A DNA stretch of 64,000 bases from Oleiagrimonas sp035690885 (GCA_035690885.1 DASSKC010000041.1:1-64000), one strand, 5' to 3'. Shown: positions 45,012 through 54,254, numbered from the stretch's first letter. A program made the numbers and translations. The notes: generated by a model not told the origin, from the letters alone.

Positions 45012-46153
45012 ATCACCACCAGGTCGGCATTGAGAGAGCCCGAAGCCTTGAGCGCCTCCAGAATCGACATGAGATCCTGCGGCGTGGCACCCAACGCATT
45101 GAGCGCATGCACCACCTTCATCAGGTCGGCACCCTTGACCATGCGCAGCGAACCTTGCTGCTCGCGAATGGCGATGCTGCTGTTGGACACGCGCGCCGTG
45201 CTGCCACCGGAAAACGGCCCCGGCTGACTGATCCGGTTCCGAGTATTGATCACCACCGACAAGCCGCCATAAGCCACCGCGGCCGGCTTCAGCGACACGT
45301 GCTGGTTGAGCACCACGGTGCCGGTCCGTGCATTGATGACGACCTTGGCCGGTGCCGCCGCCGGCGTCACTTCCAGACCCAGAACACGCGCCATGAAATT
45401 CACGCGTCGATTGGATTCATGCGGCCCCTGAATGCGGATCGTGCGCGCATTGGTGGCCGCGGCCACCGGCTTGCCGAAAGCGTTGTTGATGGTTTGCACT
45501 ACGCGCTCGGCGGTACCGAAACTGGCGCGTTCCAGTTGCAGCTTGAGGACCCCGCCGTGACGACCGAGATTCAGCGGCACGCTGCGCTCGACGATGGCGC
45601 CGCCGTTGATGGAACCCCCGGCCGTCTGGTTGACCTGCACACTGGAACCGTTGGCACTGGCACCGGCACCACCGACCAGAAGATGGCCCTGGGCGATGGC
45701 GTAGGTCTTGCCGTTGATGCCCTTGAGCGGTGTCATCAGCAAGGTGCCACCACGCAGGCTCTTGGCATTGCCGACCGAGGACACCACCACATCGATGCGC
45801 TGGCCGGATGCGGCAAACGGTGGCAACCTGGCCGTCACCATCACCGCCGCCACGTTGCGCAATTGCATGTTGGAACCATCCGGGATGGTGATCCCCAGAC
45901 GCGTGAACATGTTCTTCAAGCCCTGCACGGTAAAGGGCGTCTGCATGGTCTGGTCGCCGGTGCCATCCAGGCCCACGACCAGCCCGTAACCGACCAGCAC
46001 GTTGTCGCGCACGCCGGCGAAGTGCGCCAGATCACGCAGCGGTCGTGCGTTCGCATGCGCCGGAGCAACCGTGACCAACGTCAACAGCACGCTTGCGAAC
46101 ACTTGCCATGCGGCTCCGGTGAACGGTCGGCGTGGTCGGGTTGAAGCGTTCAT
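45008..46153 (-). CDS. flgI: Flagellar P-ring protein FlgI
   Basis: A 381-residue periplasmic protein with a signal peptide ending near APAHA, then RPLRDLAHFAGVRDNVLVGYGLVVGLDGTGD, diagnostic of FlgI. It builds the P ring with chaperone FlgA. GAGG precedes the ATG. It is in flgBCDEFGHIJ. Confidence 0.97.
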   Translation of the reverse strand: MNASTRPRRPFTGAAWQVFASVLLTLVTVAPAHANARPLRDLAHFAGVRDNVLVGYGLVVGLDGTGDQTMQTPFTVQGLKNMFTRLGITIPDGSNMQLRNVAAVMVTARLPPFAASGQRIDVVVSSVGNAKSLRGGTLLMTPLKGINGKTYAIAQGHLLVGGAGASANGSSVQVNQTAGGSINGGAIVERSVPLNLGRHGGVLKLQLERASFGTAERVVQTINNAFGKPVAAATNARTIRIQGPHESNRRVNFMARVLGLEVTPAAAPAKVVINARTGTVVLNQHVSLKPAAVAYGGLSVVINTRNRISQPGPFSGGSTARVSNSSIAIREQQGSLRMVKGADLMKVVHALNALGATPQDLMSILEALKASGSLNADLVVM

Positions 46154-46163
46154 GGCGATTACC

Positions 46164-46853
46164 TCAGAACGGCCAGATGTCGAGCATCAGGTGTTGCAGC
46201 CAACCCATGCGCTGGGCATCGCTGATGTAGCCGTCACCGACGTACTCGATGCGTGCATCGGCCACGCGCGTGGACAGCACGCTGTTGTTGGTACCAATGT
46301 GGCGCGGATCGACGGTGCCGGAAAAGCGGATGAATTCGGTGCCCTTGTTGATGGCGATCTGCTTCTCGCCGCGCACGCGCAAGTTGCCGTTGCCCAGCAC
46401 CTTGACCACGGTCACCGTGAGCGTGCCGGTGAACGTGTTGCCGGCGCTGGTGGCGCCACCGCCCTTGAAATCGGTGCCGGACTTGATGTCCATGCCGTAG
46501 TCGCCCAGACGCTCCAGACCGGCGGGCACCAGGTCCGGGGAAAAGCTGGTCTTGCTGGAACGATTGGCACTGCTTTGCGAACGCTTGCTCGCACTGACCT
46601 GTTCGTCGAACAGCACGGTCAGAAGATCACCGACACGATGCGGGCGCAGGTCCTCGAACAGTGCCCGGTTGCTGCGGTTGCCCTGGAAGATGGAACCGTC
46701 GGCCAGCGCTGGCGCAGGCGGCGGCACGGTCACCGGCTTGACGTTGCCGACAATCGAATCATGGAACACGCCGGCACAACCGGACAACGCCAGCACGGAT
46801 ACCGCGGCCAGCGCCACGGCCTTACAGACGGCTGAGACGCGCAAGCATTTCAT
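46164..46853 (-). CDS. flgH: Flagellar L-ring lipoprotein FlgH
   Basis: A 229-residue lipoprotein with signal peptide and lipobox LSGC. Typical segments are GSIFQGNRSNRALFEDLRPHRVGDLLTVLF and RVADARIEYVGDGYISDAQRMGWLQ. It forms the outer-membrane L ring. The ATG at 46853 lies inside flgG, a 32-bp overlap; a GTG about 11 codons later would reduce the overlap but shorten the signal peptide. Confidence 0.95.
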   Translation of the reverse strand: MKCLRVSAVCKAVALAAVSVLALSGCAGVFHDSIVGNVKPVTVPPPAPALADGSIFQGNRSNRALFEDLRPHRVGDLLTVLFDEQVSASKRSQSSANRSSKTSFSPDLVPAGLERLGDYGMDIKSGTDFKGGGATSAGNTFTGTLTVTVVKVLGNGNLRVRGEKQIAINKGTEFIRFSGTVDPRHIGTNNSVLSTRVADARIEYVGDGYISDAQRMGWLQHLMLDIWPF

Positions 46854-47604
46854 CGGAGGATTTCACCGCCTTGGAGTTGATTTCGTAGGCGCGCTGGGTC
46901 TGGATCATGTTGACCATCGCCTCGACCACATTGACGTTGGAGGTCTCCACATAGGACTGATTCAGACGCCCGGCACCGTTCATGCCGGGGATCGACTCGT
47001 TGCGCATGCCCGAGGCCGACGTGGCCAGATACAGATTGCCGCCCATGCTTTGCAAGCCGGCCGGATTGACGAACGTGGACAGGCTCAACTGACCCACCTG
47101 CACCGCCTGGTTGTTGCCCGGTTCGGTGACCGACACGGTGCCGTCCTTGCCGATGGTGATCGACAAGGCATCACGCGGAATCATGATGGCCGGCTGCAAC
47201 GGGTAGCCGCTGGCATTGACCATCTGACCGTTCTTGTCGACCGCGAAGCTGCCGTCGCGGGTATAGGCGTAATCGCCATTGGGCAGCAGCACGCGAAAGA
47301 AGCCGCGACCGTTGATGGCCACGTCCTTGGAGTTGCCGGTGTGCTCGAGGCTGCCCTGGGTATGGATGCGTTCGGTCGCCGCCAGGCGCACGCCCGAACC
47401 AAGCTCAAGACCCGTCGGCAAGGCATCCTGGATGTTGTTGCGGCCGCCGGCCTGGCGCACGTTCTGATACAACAGATCCTGAAACACGGCGCGTGATTTC
47501 TTGAAGCCGTTGGTGCTGACGTTGGCCAGGTTGTTGGCGATCACGTCCATGCGTGTTTGTTGGGCTTCGAGACCGGTCTTGGCGGTCCACAGTGCTTTCA
47601 TCAT
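46822..47604 (-). CDS. flgG: Distal rod protein FlgG
   Basis: A 260-residue rod protein with ALWTAKTGLEAQQTRMDVIANNLANVSTNGFKKSRAVFQD at the N-terminus and VEAMVNMIQTQRAYEINSKAVKSSDEML at the C-terminus. The ATG at 47604 has GGAGA 8 bases upstream; the frame is open to 47619. Confidence 0.97.
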   Translation of the reverse strand: MMKALWTAKTGLEAQQTRMDVIANNLANVSTNGFKKSRAVFQDLLYQNVRQAGGRNNIQDALPTGLELGSGVRLAATERIHTQGSLEHTGNSKDVAINGRGFFRVLLPNGDYAYTRDGSFAVDKNGQMVNASGYPLQPAIMIPRDALSITIGKDGTVSVTEPGNNQAVQVGQLSLSTFVNPAGLQSMGGNLYLATSASGMRNESIPGMNGAGRLNQSYVETSNVNVVEAMVNMIQTQRAYEINSKAVKSSDEMLARLSRL

Positions 47605-47640
47605 GGTGTCATTCTCCAATTATCGACCGTTCGTCGGCGC

Positions 47641-48390
47641 TCACAGCGACAGCATCCGGTTGGCGTCGCGCGCGTTGTCGTCACTGCTGCTGATGACTTT
47701 CATCTGCATGTCGTACAAGCGCGAGTTGGCGATCATGTCGACCATCGAACCGACTGCGCTGACATTGCTGCCTTCCAGGGAACCGGTTTGCAGCCGGGCA
47801 TCGTCATCTCCCGGCAGCGGTGTGCTCACGCCATTGGCAGCCACCGAGCGAAACAGGCCATCGGCGCTGCGGGTCAACGCGCCTGGCGGCGGCGTGACCA
47901 GCTTCAACCGACCTACCGGTGCCAGGGCGTCCGGGTTTTCACCAGCACCGATGGCGCTGATGGTGCCGTCGGTACCGATGAAGAGCCTGGACCCCAACGG
48001 CACGATGATCGGCCCGTTCTCGCCCACCACCGGATGACCGCCACTGGTGATCATGCCGTTGCCGTTGACCTGCAAGTCACCGCGCCGGGTATAAGCCTGA
48101 TTGCCCTGGGCATCCTGCACGGCCAGCCAGGCACGGCCTTCCATTGCCACGTCCAACGGGCGACCGGTGGCAACGATGGGGCCGGGCGAAAAGTCCGACC
48201 CGGAGGTGGCGGCCATCACCGACACCCGCGTGTCATGCACGCCGGCGCCTTGCACCGGCACCGCCCGCATCGCGAACAGCTGCGCGCGAAACCCGGCCGT
48301 GGACACATTGGCCAGATTGTTGCTGATGACCGCCTGTCGGTTGAGTGACTGCGCGGCCCCGCTCATGGCGGTGTAGATCATGCGGTCCAT
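47641..48390 (-). CDS. flgF: Proximal rod protein FlgF
   Basis: A 249-residue rod protein with MDRMIYTAMSGAAQSLNRQ, ISNNLANVSTAGFRA, and the C-terminal MVDMIANSRLYDMQMKVISS typical of FlgF. GGGAG precedes the ATG. It lies between flgE and flgG. Confidence 0.96.
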   Translation of the reverse strand: MDRMIYTAMSGAAQSLNRQAVISNNLANVSTAGFRAQLFAMRAVPVQGAGVHDTRVSVMAATSGSDFSPGPIVATGRPLDVAMEGRAWLAVQDAQGNQAYTRRGDLQVNGNGMITSGGHPVVGENGPIIVPLGSRLFIGTDGTISAIGAGENPDALAPVGRLKLVTPPPGALTRSADGLFRSVAANGVSTPLPGDDDARLQTGSLEGSNVSAVGSMVDMIANSRLYDMQMKVISSSDDNARDANRMLSL

Positions 48391-48423
48391 GGAAGCTCCC
48401 TACGCTGCGGGCTCACGTTACGC

Positions 48424-49608
48424 TCAGGCCAGGTTGACCGTGCTCTGCAGGATGTGATCCTGCACCTTCACGGTCTGGGCGTTGGCCTGATAGGTACGCT
48501 GGGCGATGATCAGGTTGACCAGCTGGCTTGCCAGATCCACGTTGGAAGCTTCCAGCGCGCTGCCTTCCAGAGTGCCGAACTTGCCGGTCCCGGCCGTGCC
48601 CAGCAGTGGCTGGCCGGAAGCGCCGGTTTCCTTCCACGCATTGTTGCCGACCGGCTCCAGACCCGCCTTGTCGCGGAAGTTGGCCAGCGCGATGGTGCCC
48701 AGGCTGCGCGACTGCTGGTTGGAGTAGCTGCCCACGACACTGCCGTCTTCACCAAAATGGATGCCGACCAGCTGTCCGGAGGTATAGCCGTTCTGGGTCA
48801 GCGAGGACAATGAAAAGTCGTTACCGAACTGAGTAGTGCCATCCAGATCGAGCGTGAAGTTCATCGTCGCCGCGCCACCGCCCGGGTTGTAGGTGACGGC
48901 GGGAAAGGTGCTGCCGGCGGTATCGAGCACGCCGTTGGTGTCGAACTTCAACTGTCCGGTGCCGGCCTGGCTGCCGTCGATCGCGACACGCGTCTCCCAT
49001 GTGTTGGCGCCCGTCTTGGTGAAGTAGGTCGTCATCAAATGCGGCACGCCGAGCGAGTCGTAGGTGGTTCCCGTATTGGCATACGAGTACGTACCCGGAT
49101 CGTTGGCGTCGAACGGCGTAGTGCCGCGGTTGATGGTGCCCATGGTGGCGTCGAGATTGAACGTGGCATTCACCTTGGAGGTCGCGTTGGCCGCCATGGC
49201 TGCCGACGGCACCTGGATCGGTTGCGGCGTGCCGCCGACGCCGACGCCAGCCGGAAAGCCGGTCAGCTTCGCGCCACTGGCGTTTTCCAGATAGCCGTCC
49301 TTGGTCATGGTCAGCTGGCCATTGCGCGAAAACACGATGTGGTCGCCCTGCTTGAAGCGGAAGAATCCGTTGCCGTTGACCGCCAGATCCATGGCGCGCC
49401 CGGTGCTCTGCAGCGTGCCGCTGGAGAAATCCTGCAGAACGCCCGCCACCCGCACGCCCTGGCCGATCTTGGAACCGGCATAGACGTCGGCGAACTGCAC
49501 GCTCGAACCCTTGAAACCGTAGGTCTGCGAGTTGGCGATGTTGTTGCCCACCACATCGATGTTGCGGGCGGCGGCGTTGAGACCGCTGAGTGCCTGTGAA
49601 AAACCCAT
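48424..49608 (-). CDS. flgE: Flagellar hook protein FlgE
   Basis: A 394-residue hook subunit. The N-terminus (MGFSQALSGLNAAARNIDVVGNNIANSQTYGFK) and C-terminus (VNLIIAQRTYQANAQTVKVQDHILQSTVNL) are canonical. AGGT lies just before the ATG. Hook assembly follows the rod proteins encoded around it. Confidence 0.97.
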   Translation of the reverse strand: MGFSQALSGLNAAARNIDVVGNNIANSQTYGFKGSSVQFADVYAGSKIGQGVRVAGVLQDFSSGTLQSTGRAMDLAVNGNGFFRFKQGDHIVFSRNGQLTMTKDGYLENASGAKLTGFPAGVGVGGTPQPIQVPSAAMAANATSKVNATFNLDATMGTINRGTTPFDANDPGTYSYANTGTTYDSLGVPHLMTTYFTKTGANTWETRVAIDGSQAGTGQLKFDTNGVLDTAGSTFPAVTYNPGGGAATMNFTLDLDGTTQFGNDFSLSSLTQNGYTSGQLVGIHFGEDGSVVGSYSNQQSRSLGTIALANFRDKAGLEPVGNNAWKETGASGQPLLGTAGTGKFGTLEGSALEASNVDLASQLVNLIIAQRTYQANAQTVKVQDHILQSTVNLA

Positions 49609-49645
49609 GATTGATTACCTGTATATGAAGGGTGTCGCCGCGGCG

Positions 49646-50326
49646 TCAGAAAATCTGCCGCACGTCATCGAGTGAAACCGGATCGCTGATGCCGCCCAGA
49701 TCCAGCAGTGGCCCGTCGGGACCTCGGCTGATGCCACTGACCAGCGCGTAATTGAGACCGGCGACATCGAACGTCTTGTCGTTGTGCACGGCGCTGACCG
49801 ACACGCTGTAAGCACCTTCCGGCGCCTGCGTGCCGTCGTTCAACTTTCCGTTCCAGGCGAAGGTCTGCAGGCCGGCCGGCTGCTGACCCAGGTCGAAGTT
49901 GCGCACGACTTGTCCGCTGCCGTCGGTGATGGTCACCTTGACGTTGTCGGCAGGTCGATCCAGCGCAAATCCGAACGGCGTGGTGGTGCCATCGGTGCCG
50001 ACCAGTACGCGGTGACCGGGAACCAGCACGCCCTTGCCGATCAGTCCTGCGGCCTGCAACACCCGCCCGGCACCGATCTGGCCGTTGATGCCGTCGAGCG
50101 TGTTGTTGAGCGATTCGATGCCGGCGACCGTGTTGATCTGCGCCAGCTGCGAGGTCAGCTCGGCGTTGTTCATCGGATTCATCGGGTTCTGGTTTTTTAG
50201 CTGCGTGACCAGCAGCTTCATGAAGTGACTCTGCAGCTTGTCTGCGCCACTCTTGCCGCCCTGGTTGTTGCCATTGATGGCACGCAGGACGGACGAGTCG
50301 ATGGTCTTGGTGGCGGCGATGCTCAT
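49646..50326 (-). CDS. flgD: Flagellar hook-capping protein FlgD
   Basis: A 226-residue hook cap scaffold. The conserved N-terminal part (FMKLLVTQLKNQNPMNPMNNAELTSQLAQINTVAGIE) precedes an FnIII/tudor-like C-terminal domain with FAWNGKLNDGTQAPEGAY. The ATG at 50326 overlaps the flgC stop by one base (TGATG); the longer open frame to 50734 is a flgC shadow. Confidence 0.96.
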   Translation of the reverse strand: MSIAATKTIDSSVLRAINGNNQGGKSGADKLQSHFMKLLVTQLKNQNPMNPMNNAELTSQLAQINTVAGIESLNNTLDGINGQIGAGRVLQAAGLIGKGVLVPGHRVLVGTDGTTTPFGFALDRPADNVKVTITDGSGQVVRNFDLGQQPAGLQTFAWNGKLNDGTQAPEGAYSVSVSAVHNDKTFDVAGLNYALVSGISRGPDGPLLDLGGISDPVSLDDVRQIF

Positions 50327-50727
50327 CAGCGCTCTCCGATGGTCAGGGTTTTCATGGCCAGCTTCTTGCTGGTGTTGAACACTTTCACGTTGGCCTGATA
50401 CGAGCGTGACGCTTCGATGATGTTGACCATCTCGTTGACGGGATTGACGTTGGGCATCATCACGTAGCCATCGGCATCGGCGAACGGGCTGTCGGGGCGA
50501 TAGGTGCGGCGCAACGGCGACGGGTCCTCGGTCACCTCGGACACCTTCACGCCCTTCATGCCCTCCGCGCCCATGGCCTGGAAAACCACTTGCTTGGCGC
50601 GATAGGGCTGGCCGTCGGGGCCCGCCACACTGTTGGCATTGGCCAGGTTGCTGGCCGAGACGTTCATGCGCTGGGATTGCGCCTTCATCGCCGAGCTGGA
50701 AATCTGGAATATCGAGAACAGACTCAT
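50326..50727 (-). CDS. flgC: Proximal rod protein FlgC
   Basis: A 133-residue rod protein: FSIFQISSSAMKAQSQRMNVSASNLANANS near the N-terminus and NPVNEMVNIIEASRSYQANVKVFNTSKKLAMKTL at the C-terminus. It lies 28 bp after flgB. Confidence 0.97.
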   Translation of the reverse strand: MSLFSIFQISSSAMKAQSQRMNVSASNLANANSVAGPDGQPYRAKQVVFQAMGAEGMKGVKVSEVTEDPSPLRRTYRPDSPFADADGYVMMPNVNPVNEMVNIIEASRSYQANVKVFNTSKKLAMKTLTIGER

Positions 50728-50755
50728 GCTTCAATCTCCTGCGTGGACGGCACGC

Positions 50756-51169
50756 TTACCGCGCCGGCTGCATCGCGGCACGCAGACCGCGAATCTTTCC
50801 GCTCATCAGGTGCAGCGACACCATGTAGCGCAGCGAGTTGTCGGCAAACCGGGTGCGCGCCTCGTTCATGTCCACGGTGTTGCCGTCCAGGCTGGGCTGC
50901 GCCGGTACGCGGTAAAGCAGGTCCACCGGCAACGCGTTGCCGGCCTGCGGTTCGATGTGGCGTGGCGAGGTGGTGGCCATCGACAAATGACCGCCCGCCT
51001 CACTGCCGCCGGTAGCCGCCGTCAGCGCGTCGGCGAATTTGAAATCGCGGGCCTTGTAGCCGGGCGTGTCGGCATTGGCAATATTGTTGGCCAGCACCTT
51101 CTGACGCCGGGCGCGCAAGGCCACGGCCTGACGATCGAAATGGAAGGCGGAAGCGAGCTGATCAATCAT
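50756..51169 (-). CDS. flgB: Proximal rod protein FlgB
   Basis: A 137-residue rod protein with LRARRQKVLANNIANADTPGYKARDFKF, diagnostic of FlgB. It is the first gene of flgBCDEFGHIJ and is divergent from flgA across 231 bp that should hold FlhDC-dependent promoters. Confidence 0.97.
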   Translation of the reverse strand: MIDQLASAFHFDRQAVALRARRQKVLANNIANADTPGYKARDFKFADALTAATGGSEAGGHLSMATTSPRHIEPQAGNALPVDLLYRVPAQPSLDGNTVDMNEARTRFADNSLRYMVSLHLMSGKIRGLRAAMQPAR

Positions 51170-51400
51170 GTTCGCGCACTCGTTGCTTGGGGCTCGGGTC
51201 GGTCGACGTCACGCCGGCGCGGACTCGGGCGAAAATTTCAGCGTCGAGATTAGCGCCGTCGACGTCGATCCAAAGGCGTGAACAAGGCGGATTTTTGCTG
51301 TCATTTCGACTACTGGACGCCTGTTGCGCGCGTCTACAATGCCGACCATCCCCGAACTGCATCGGGTGTCTCAAGTGCGCCAGCGAGGTACCGCTTCCCC

Positions 51401-52111
51401 ATGCATCGCGCGACCGCAAACACCATGACCGCTCCTGCCACGAGCACGTGCCTTGCATGTCTCGGATTACTGCTGATGGTGAGCGGGACGGTTCACGCCG
51501 GAAACTCGGCAAGCGCAGTCGATGCCGCGCGCGCTTTTTTGCAGGCACGGACCGCATCGCTGGGCGGCAAGGCAAGCGTCACCGTGCATGCCTCCGCCGC
51601 CGCATTGCCGACCTGCAAGAATCCCCGACCGTTTCTGCCCGGACACAACCAACGTTTGCTTGGACGGGTGACCGTGGGCGTTCGCTGTCAAGGCGGCCAG
51701 ACGCGTTACCTGCGCGCTCGCGTGTCGGTCATCGGTACCTACTGGGTGGCCGCCCGCGCCATTCCCGCGCGCGTCACCATCGATGCATCCATGGTGCAGC
51801 CGCGCCAGGGCAAGTTGGCACGCCTTCCGTACCAGGCGGTATTCAAGCGTTCGCATATCATCGGCATGACCACGACGCGCCGCCTTGCGCCGGGCACCGT
51901 CATCGAGCGCAGCCAGCTGCATGCGCCACGGCTGGTACGCAGCCGCCAACCGGTCACGCTGGAGGTGCTGGGCGAGGGCTTTCGCATCACCCGACAAGGC
52001 AAGGCACTGCAAAACGGAACCATGGGTGATACGGTTCGCGTCCGGCTGCAAGACCGTTCCATACTGACCGGTACGGTCGCCGGACCGAACCTGGTCCGTC
52101 TGGATTTTTGA
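51401..52111 (+). CDS. flgA: Flagellar P-ring chaperone FlgA
   Basis: A predicted 236-residue periplasmic protein with a signal peptide (LACLGLLLMVSGTVHA) and an SAF-type C-domain (ARAIPARVTIDASMVQPRQGKL, RRLAPGTVIERSQLHAPRLVRSRQPVTLEVLGEGF). It helps FlgI polymerise into the P ring. The ATG at 51401 has GAGG somewhat far upstream; ATG at 51425 is an alternative. Confidence 0.94.
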   Translation: MHRATANTMTAPATSTCLACLGLLLMVSGTVHAGNSASAVDAARAFLQARTASLGGKASVTVHASAAALPTCKNPRPFLPGHNQRLLGRVTVGVRCQGGQTRYLRARVSVIGTYWVAARAIPARVTIDASMVQPRQGKLARLPYQAVFKRSHIIGMTTTRRLAPGTVIERSQLHAPRLVRSRQPVTLEVLGEGFRITRQGKALQNGTMGDTVRVRLQDRSILTGTVAGPNLVRLDF

Positions 52112-52159
52112 TATTCATGAAAGTTCCATGAATATCCGTCGACAGGTGGCAATCGACCC

Positions 52160-52186
52160 TAAACTTCAGCGCCGTGGTGCCGATAA
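52160..52186 (+). promoter_or_regulatory. Sigma-28 promoter of flgMN
   Basis: TAAACTTC (52160-52167), 11-bp spacer, GCCGATAA (52179-52186), 30 bp before the flgM start. It puts the anti-sigma factor under the control of its own target. Confidence 0.9.
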
Positions 52187-52216
52187 CCCATACTGCAACG
52201 TGATGGAGTATGTGTC

Positions 52217-52501
52217 GTGAAAATTGACAACGTCACCCACTTGCCGGTGCTCAAGCAAGTCGATCAGAGCCAGGGCAAGGACAAACCGGCGCCCGCCAAT
52301 GCGGACGCAGGCACGACCGTGCAGTCGTCCGCGGCCACGCATCTGCACCAGTCCGGTACCGATGCCAGCCATGACATCGACCACGTGCGTGTGGCCGAGC
52401 TGCGCCAGGCCATTGCCGAGGGTCGCCTGAAAATCGACACCGACCGCATTGCCGACCGGCTGCTGGCCGGCATTCGCGAACTGGACGGGACCTCGCCATG
52501 A
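52217..52501 (+). CDS. flgM: Anti-sigma-28 factor FlgM
   Basis: A 94-residue, mostly disordered protein whose C-terminal half (HVRVAELRQAIAEGRLKIDTDRIADRLLAGIRELDG) is the FliA-binding region of FlgM. It is exported when the hook is complete, releasing FliA. The start is GTG with GGAG 8 bases upstream. It overlaps flgN (ATGA). Confidence 0.95.
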   Translation: MKIDNVTHLPVLKQVDQSQGKDKPAPANADAGTTVQSSAATHLHQSGTDASHDIDHVRVAELRQAIAEGRLKIDTDRIADRLLAGIRELDGTSP

Positions 52502-52947
52502 GTCTGGCTGTCCATCTGCGTGAGCAATTGAACCGGCTGGAACAACTGCAAACCCTGCTTCGGCACGAGCGCCAGCTGCTTGCCGCCGGCGACATCGACG
52601 GCAAGGCCTTGAACGCCGTGGCCGAATTGAAGCAACAGCTGCTTGCCGCCATTGACCGGTTCGAAACCCATCGTCGCCAGGTGCGCGACCAGCTCGGTTA
52701 CGGCAGCGACCACGCCGGCGACGAGGCCGCGGCCAGCGCGAGCGGGTGCCGGCAACTGTGGCGCGACATCCTTGAGCGCACCAGTGAATGTGCACGGCTC
52801 AACGCGGTCAACGGCAAGCTGGTCAACCTGCGCATGGTCGACATCCAGCGGCTTCTGAACGACCTCAACGCCATGGTCAGCCGCAACATGTACGGCCCGG
52901 ACGGACAGCCACGCGGCAACGACCACCGCGTTTGTTCGCGCGCCTGA
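52498..52947 (+). CDS. flgN: Flagellar chaperone FlgN
   Basis: A 149-residue helical protein in the canonical flgMN position; FlgN is the export chaperone for FlgK and FlgL. The C-terminal VNLRMVDIQRLLNDLNAM region fits the family. It converges on fliA with only 35 bp between. Confidence 0.92.
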   Translation: MSLAVHLREQLNRLEQLQTLLRHERQLLAAGDIDGKALNAVAELKQQLLAAIDRFETHRRQVRDQLGYGSDHAGDEAAASASGCRQLWRDILERTSECARLNAVNGKLVNLRMVDIQRLLNDLNAMVSRNMYGPDGQPRGNDHRVCSRA

Positions 52948-52982
52948 TCAAGCACTCGGTTCTACGGAGTCGCACGCACCGC

Positions 52983-53714
52983 CTACGCGCTTTTGCGCCT
53001 GGAAAACAACTCGCTGTCGGCAGCCAGATGGCTGCGCATGCGCTTGACGGCCTGGCTGTGCAACTGGCACACGCGCGATTCGCTGACACCCAGCACGGCA
53101 CCGATTTCCTTGAGATTGAGTTCTTCCTGGTAATACAGCGCGATCAGCAGTTTCTCGCGTTCGGGTAATGCCTCGATGGCTGCCTTGAGACGCCCGCGCC
53201 GCTCCTCGCCCGCCAGTTCGGCCAATGGCGACAGCGGACTTCCGGTCCCGGCTTCGGGTTCGCCACGCTCGGCCACCAGTTCCTCGAAGGGCAGCAAATA
53301 ACCATTGTTCGTGTCGGCCAGAAGCTTGTGATACTGCTCCATGCCGATGCCCATGCACGCGGCGATTTCGTGTTCGGCGGGCGCGCGTCCATGGACTTGC
53401 TCCAGATGCCGAATGCACGACTCCATGTCGCGGGCCTGACGACGTACGCTGCGCGGCAGCCAGTCGCGACTGCGCAGCTCGTCGATCATCGCCCCGCGAA
53501 TGCGCTGGCTGGCAAAGGTGGCAAAACTGGCCCCGGCCTGCGGGTCGAACCGTTGCAAGGCGTCCAGAAGGCCGAGTGTCCCGGCCTGGATCAAATCATC
53601 AAGATCCACGCCGGCCGGCAGTCTCACCTGCAACGCCAACGCCTGTCGACGCACCGCCGGCAGCTGTTGTTCCAGCAGCATGTCGTGGTCGATTTTGCCC
53701 TGTGCGGTATACAT
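52983..53714 (-). CDS. fliA: Flagellar sigma factor FliA (sigma-28)
   Basis: A 243-residue sigma factor with region 2 (GVDLDDLIQAGTLGLLDALQRFDP, FATFASQRIRGAMIDELRSRDWLPRSVRRQ), region 3 and region 4 (ALPEREKLLIALYYQEELNLKEIGAVLGVSESRVCQLHSQAVKRMR). It recognises the seven TAAA-N15-GCCGATAA-type promoters listed here. The ATG at 53714 has AGGAAGG upstream; the frame is open to 53864. It lies 150 bp after flhE. Confidence 0.97.
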   Translation of the reverse strand: MYTAQGKIDHDMLLEQQLPAVRRQALALQVRLPAGVDLDDLIQAGTLGLLDALQRFDPQAGASFATFASQRIRGAMIDELRSRDWLPRSVRRQARDMESCIRHLEQVHGRAPAEHEIAACMGIGMEQYHKLLADTNNGYLLPFEELVAERGEPEAGTGSPLSPLAELAGEERRGRLKAAIEALPEREKLLIALYYQEELNLKEIGAVLGVSESRVCQLHSQAVKRMRSHLAADSELFSRRKSA

Positions 53715-53864
53715 GATCCTTCCTCGCTCAGCGCTCGCGGAACCCGTTGACGGCGGCCGCGCCCCCTTTGCCATTATCCGGTCGCTCGAGCGCGCCAAAG
53801 CCCGGAACAAACGCGCTTGCCGACGGCTTTTCCGCGGATCGACGCGGCAACCGATCACGCGCAT

Positions 53865-54254
53865 TCATCGGTAGTCGACCAGCAATTGAACTGGCCCGAC
53901 GTTGATCGCGCCATCGTCGACCGTCTCGAGCCGGAAGCGAAACCGCCAATGCGCACCACCCGGCGTTCCGGCAAAGGCGTCAGTGACACCACGGTGCGCA
54001 TGCAGGCGCACGCAATAGTTGCCCGTGCACAACCACGCAAGGAGGCCCGGCCCGGACGGTGCCGTGTAACGCCAGCGCACGCGCACCACGTGCGCGGCAT
54101 CGATGGGGCCCGGCGGCACCAGCGCCTTGCTGACGTAGGCACGCCCGACGCCGGCAACCCGCGGGCCGTCGACCGTGGCACTCCAGCTGCCGGCGCCGGC
54201 AAGCGACGTGGCAGGCCACAAGGCCAGCACGCTCAACAACAGCCACCATTTCAT
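53865..54254 (-). CDS. flhE: Periplasmic flagellar protein FlhE
   Basis: A 129-residue exported protein with signal peptide MKWWLLLSVLALWPATSLA. The mature part follows FlhE: LVPPGPIDAAHVVRVRWRY, GLLAWLCTGNYCVRL with two cysteines, GVTDAF, and a C-terminal GPVQLLVDYR resembling the VNYR end of enteric FlhE. FlhE is linked to proton control at the export gate and to flagellar assembly. In enterics it follows flhA; here it follows flhF, with its ATG overlapping the flhF stop (ATGA). Confidence 0.82.
   Translation of the reverse strand: MKWWLLLSVLALWPATSLAGAGSWSATVDGPRVAGVGRAYVSKALVPPGPIDAAHVVRVRWRYTAPSGPGLLAWLCTGNYCVRLHAHRGVTDAFAGTPGGAHWRFRFRLETVDDGAINVGPVQLLVDYR

Noticed and set aside
44570..46144. 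524-residue plus-strand frame
   Set aside because: Shadow of flgJ and flgI.
51335..51340. TACAAT as a -10 box for flgA
   Set aside because: No acceptable -35 at 16-18 bp; flgA is more likely activated by FlhDC, so I did not list it.
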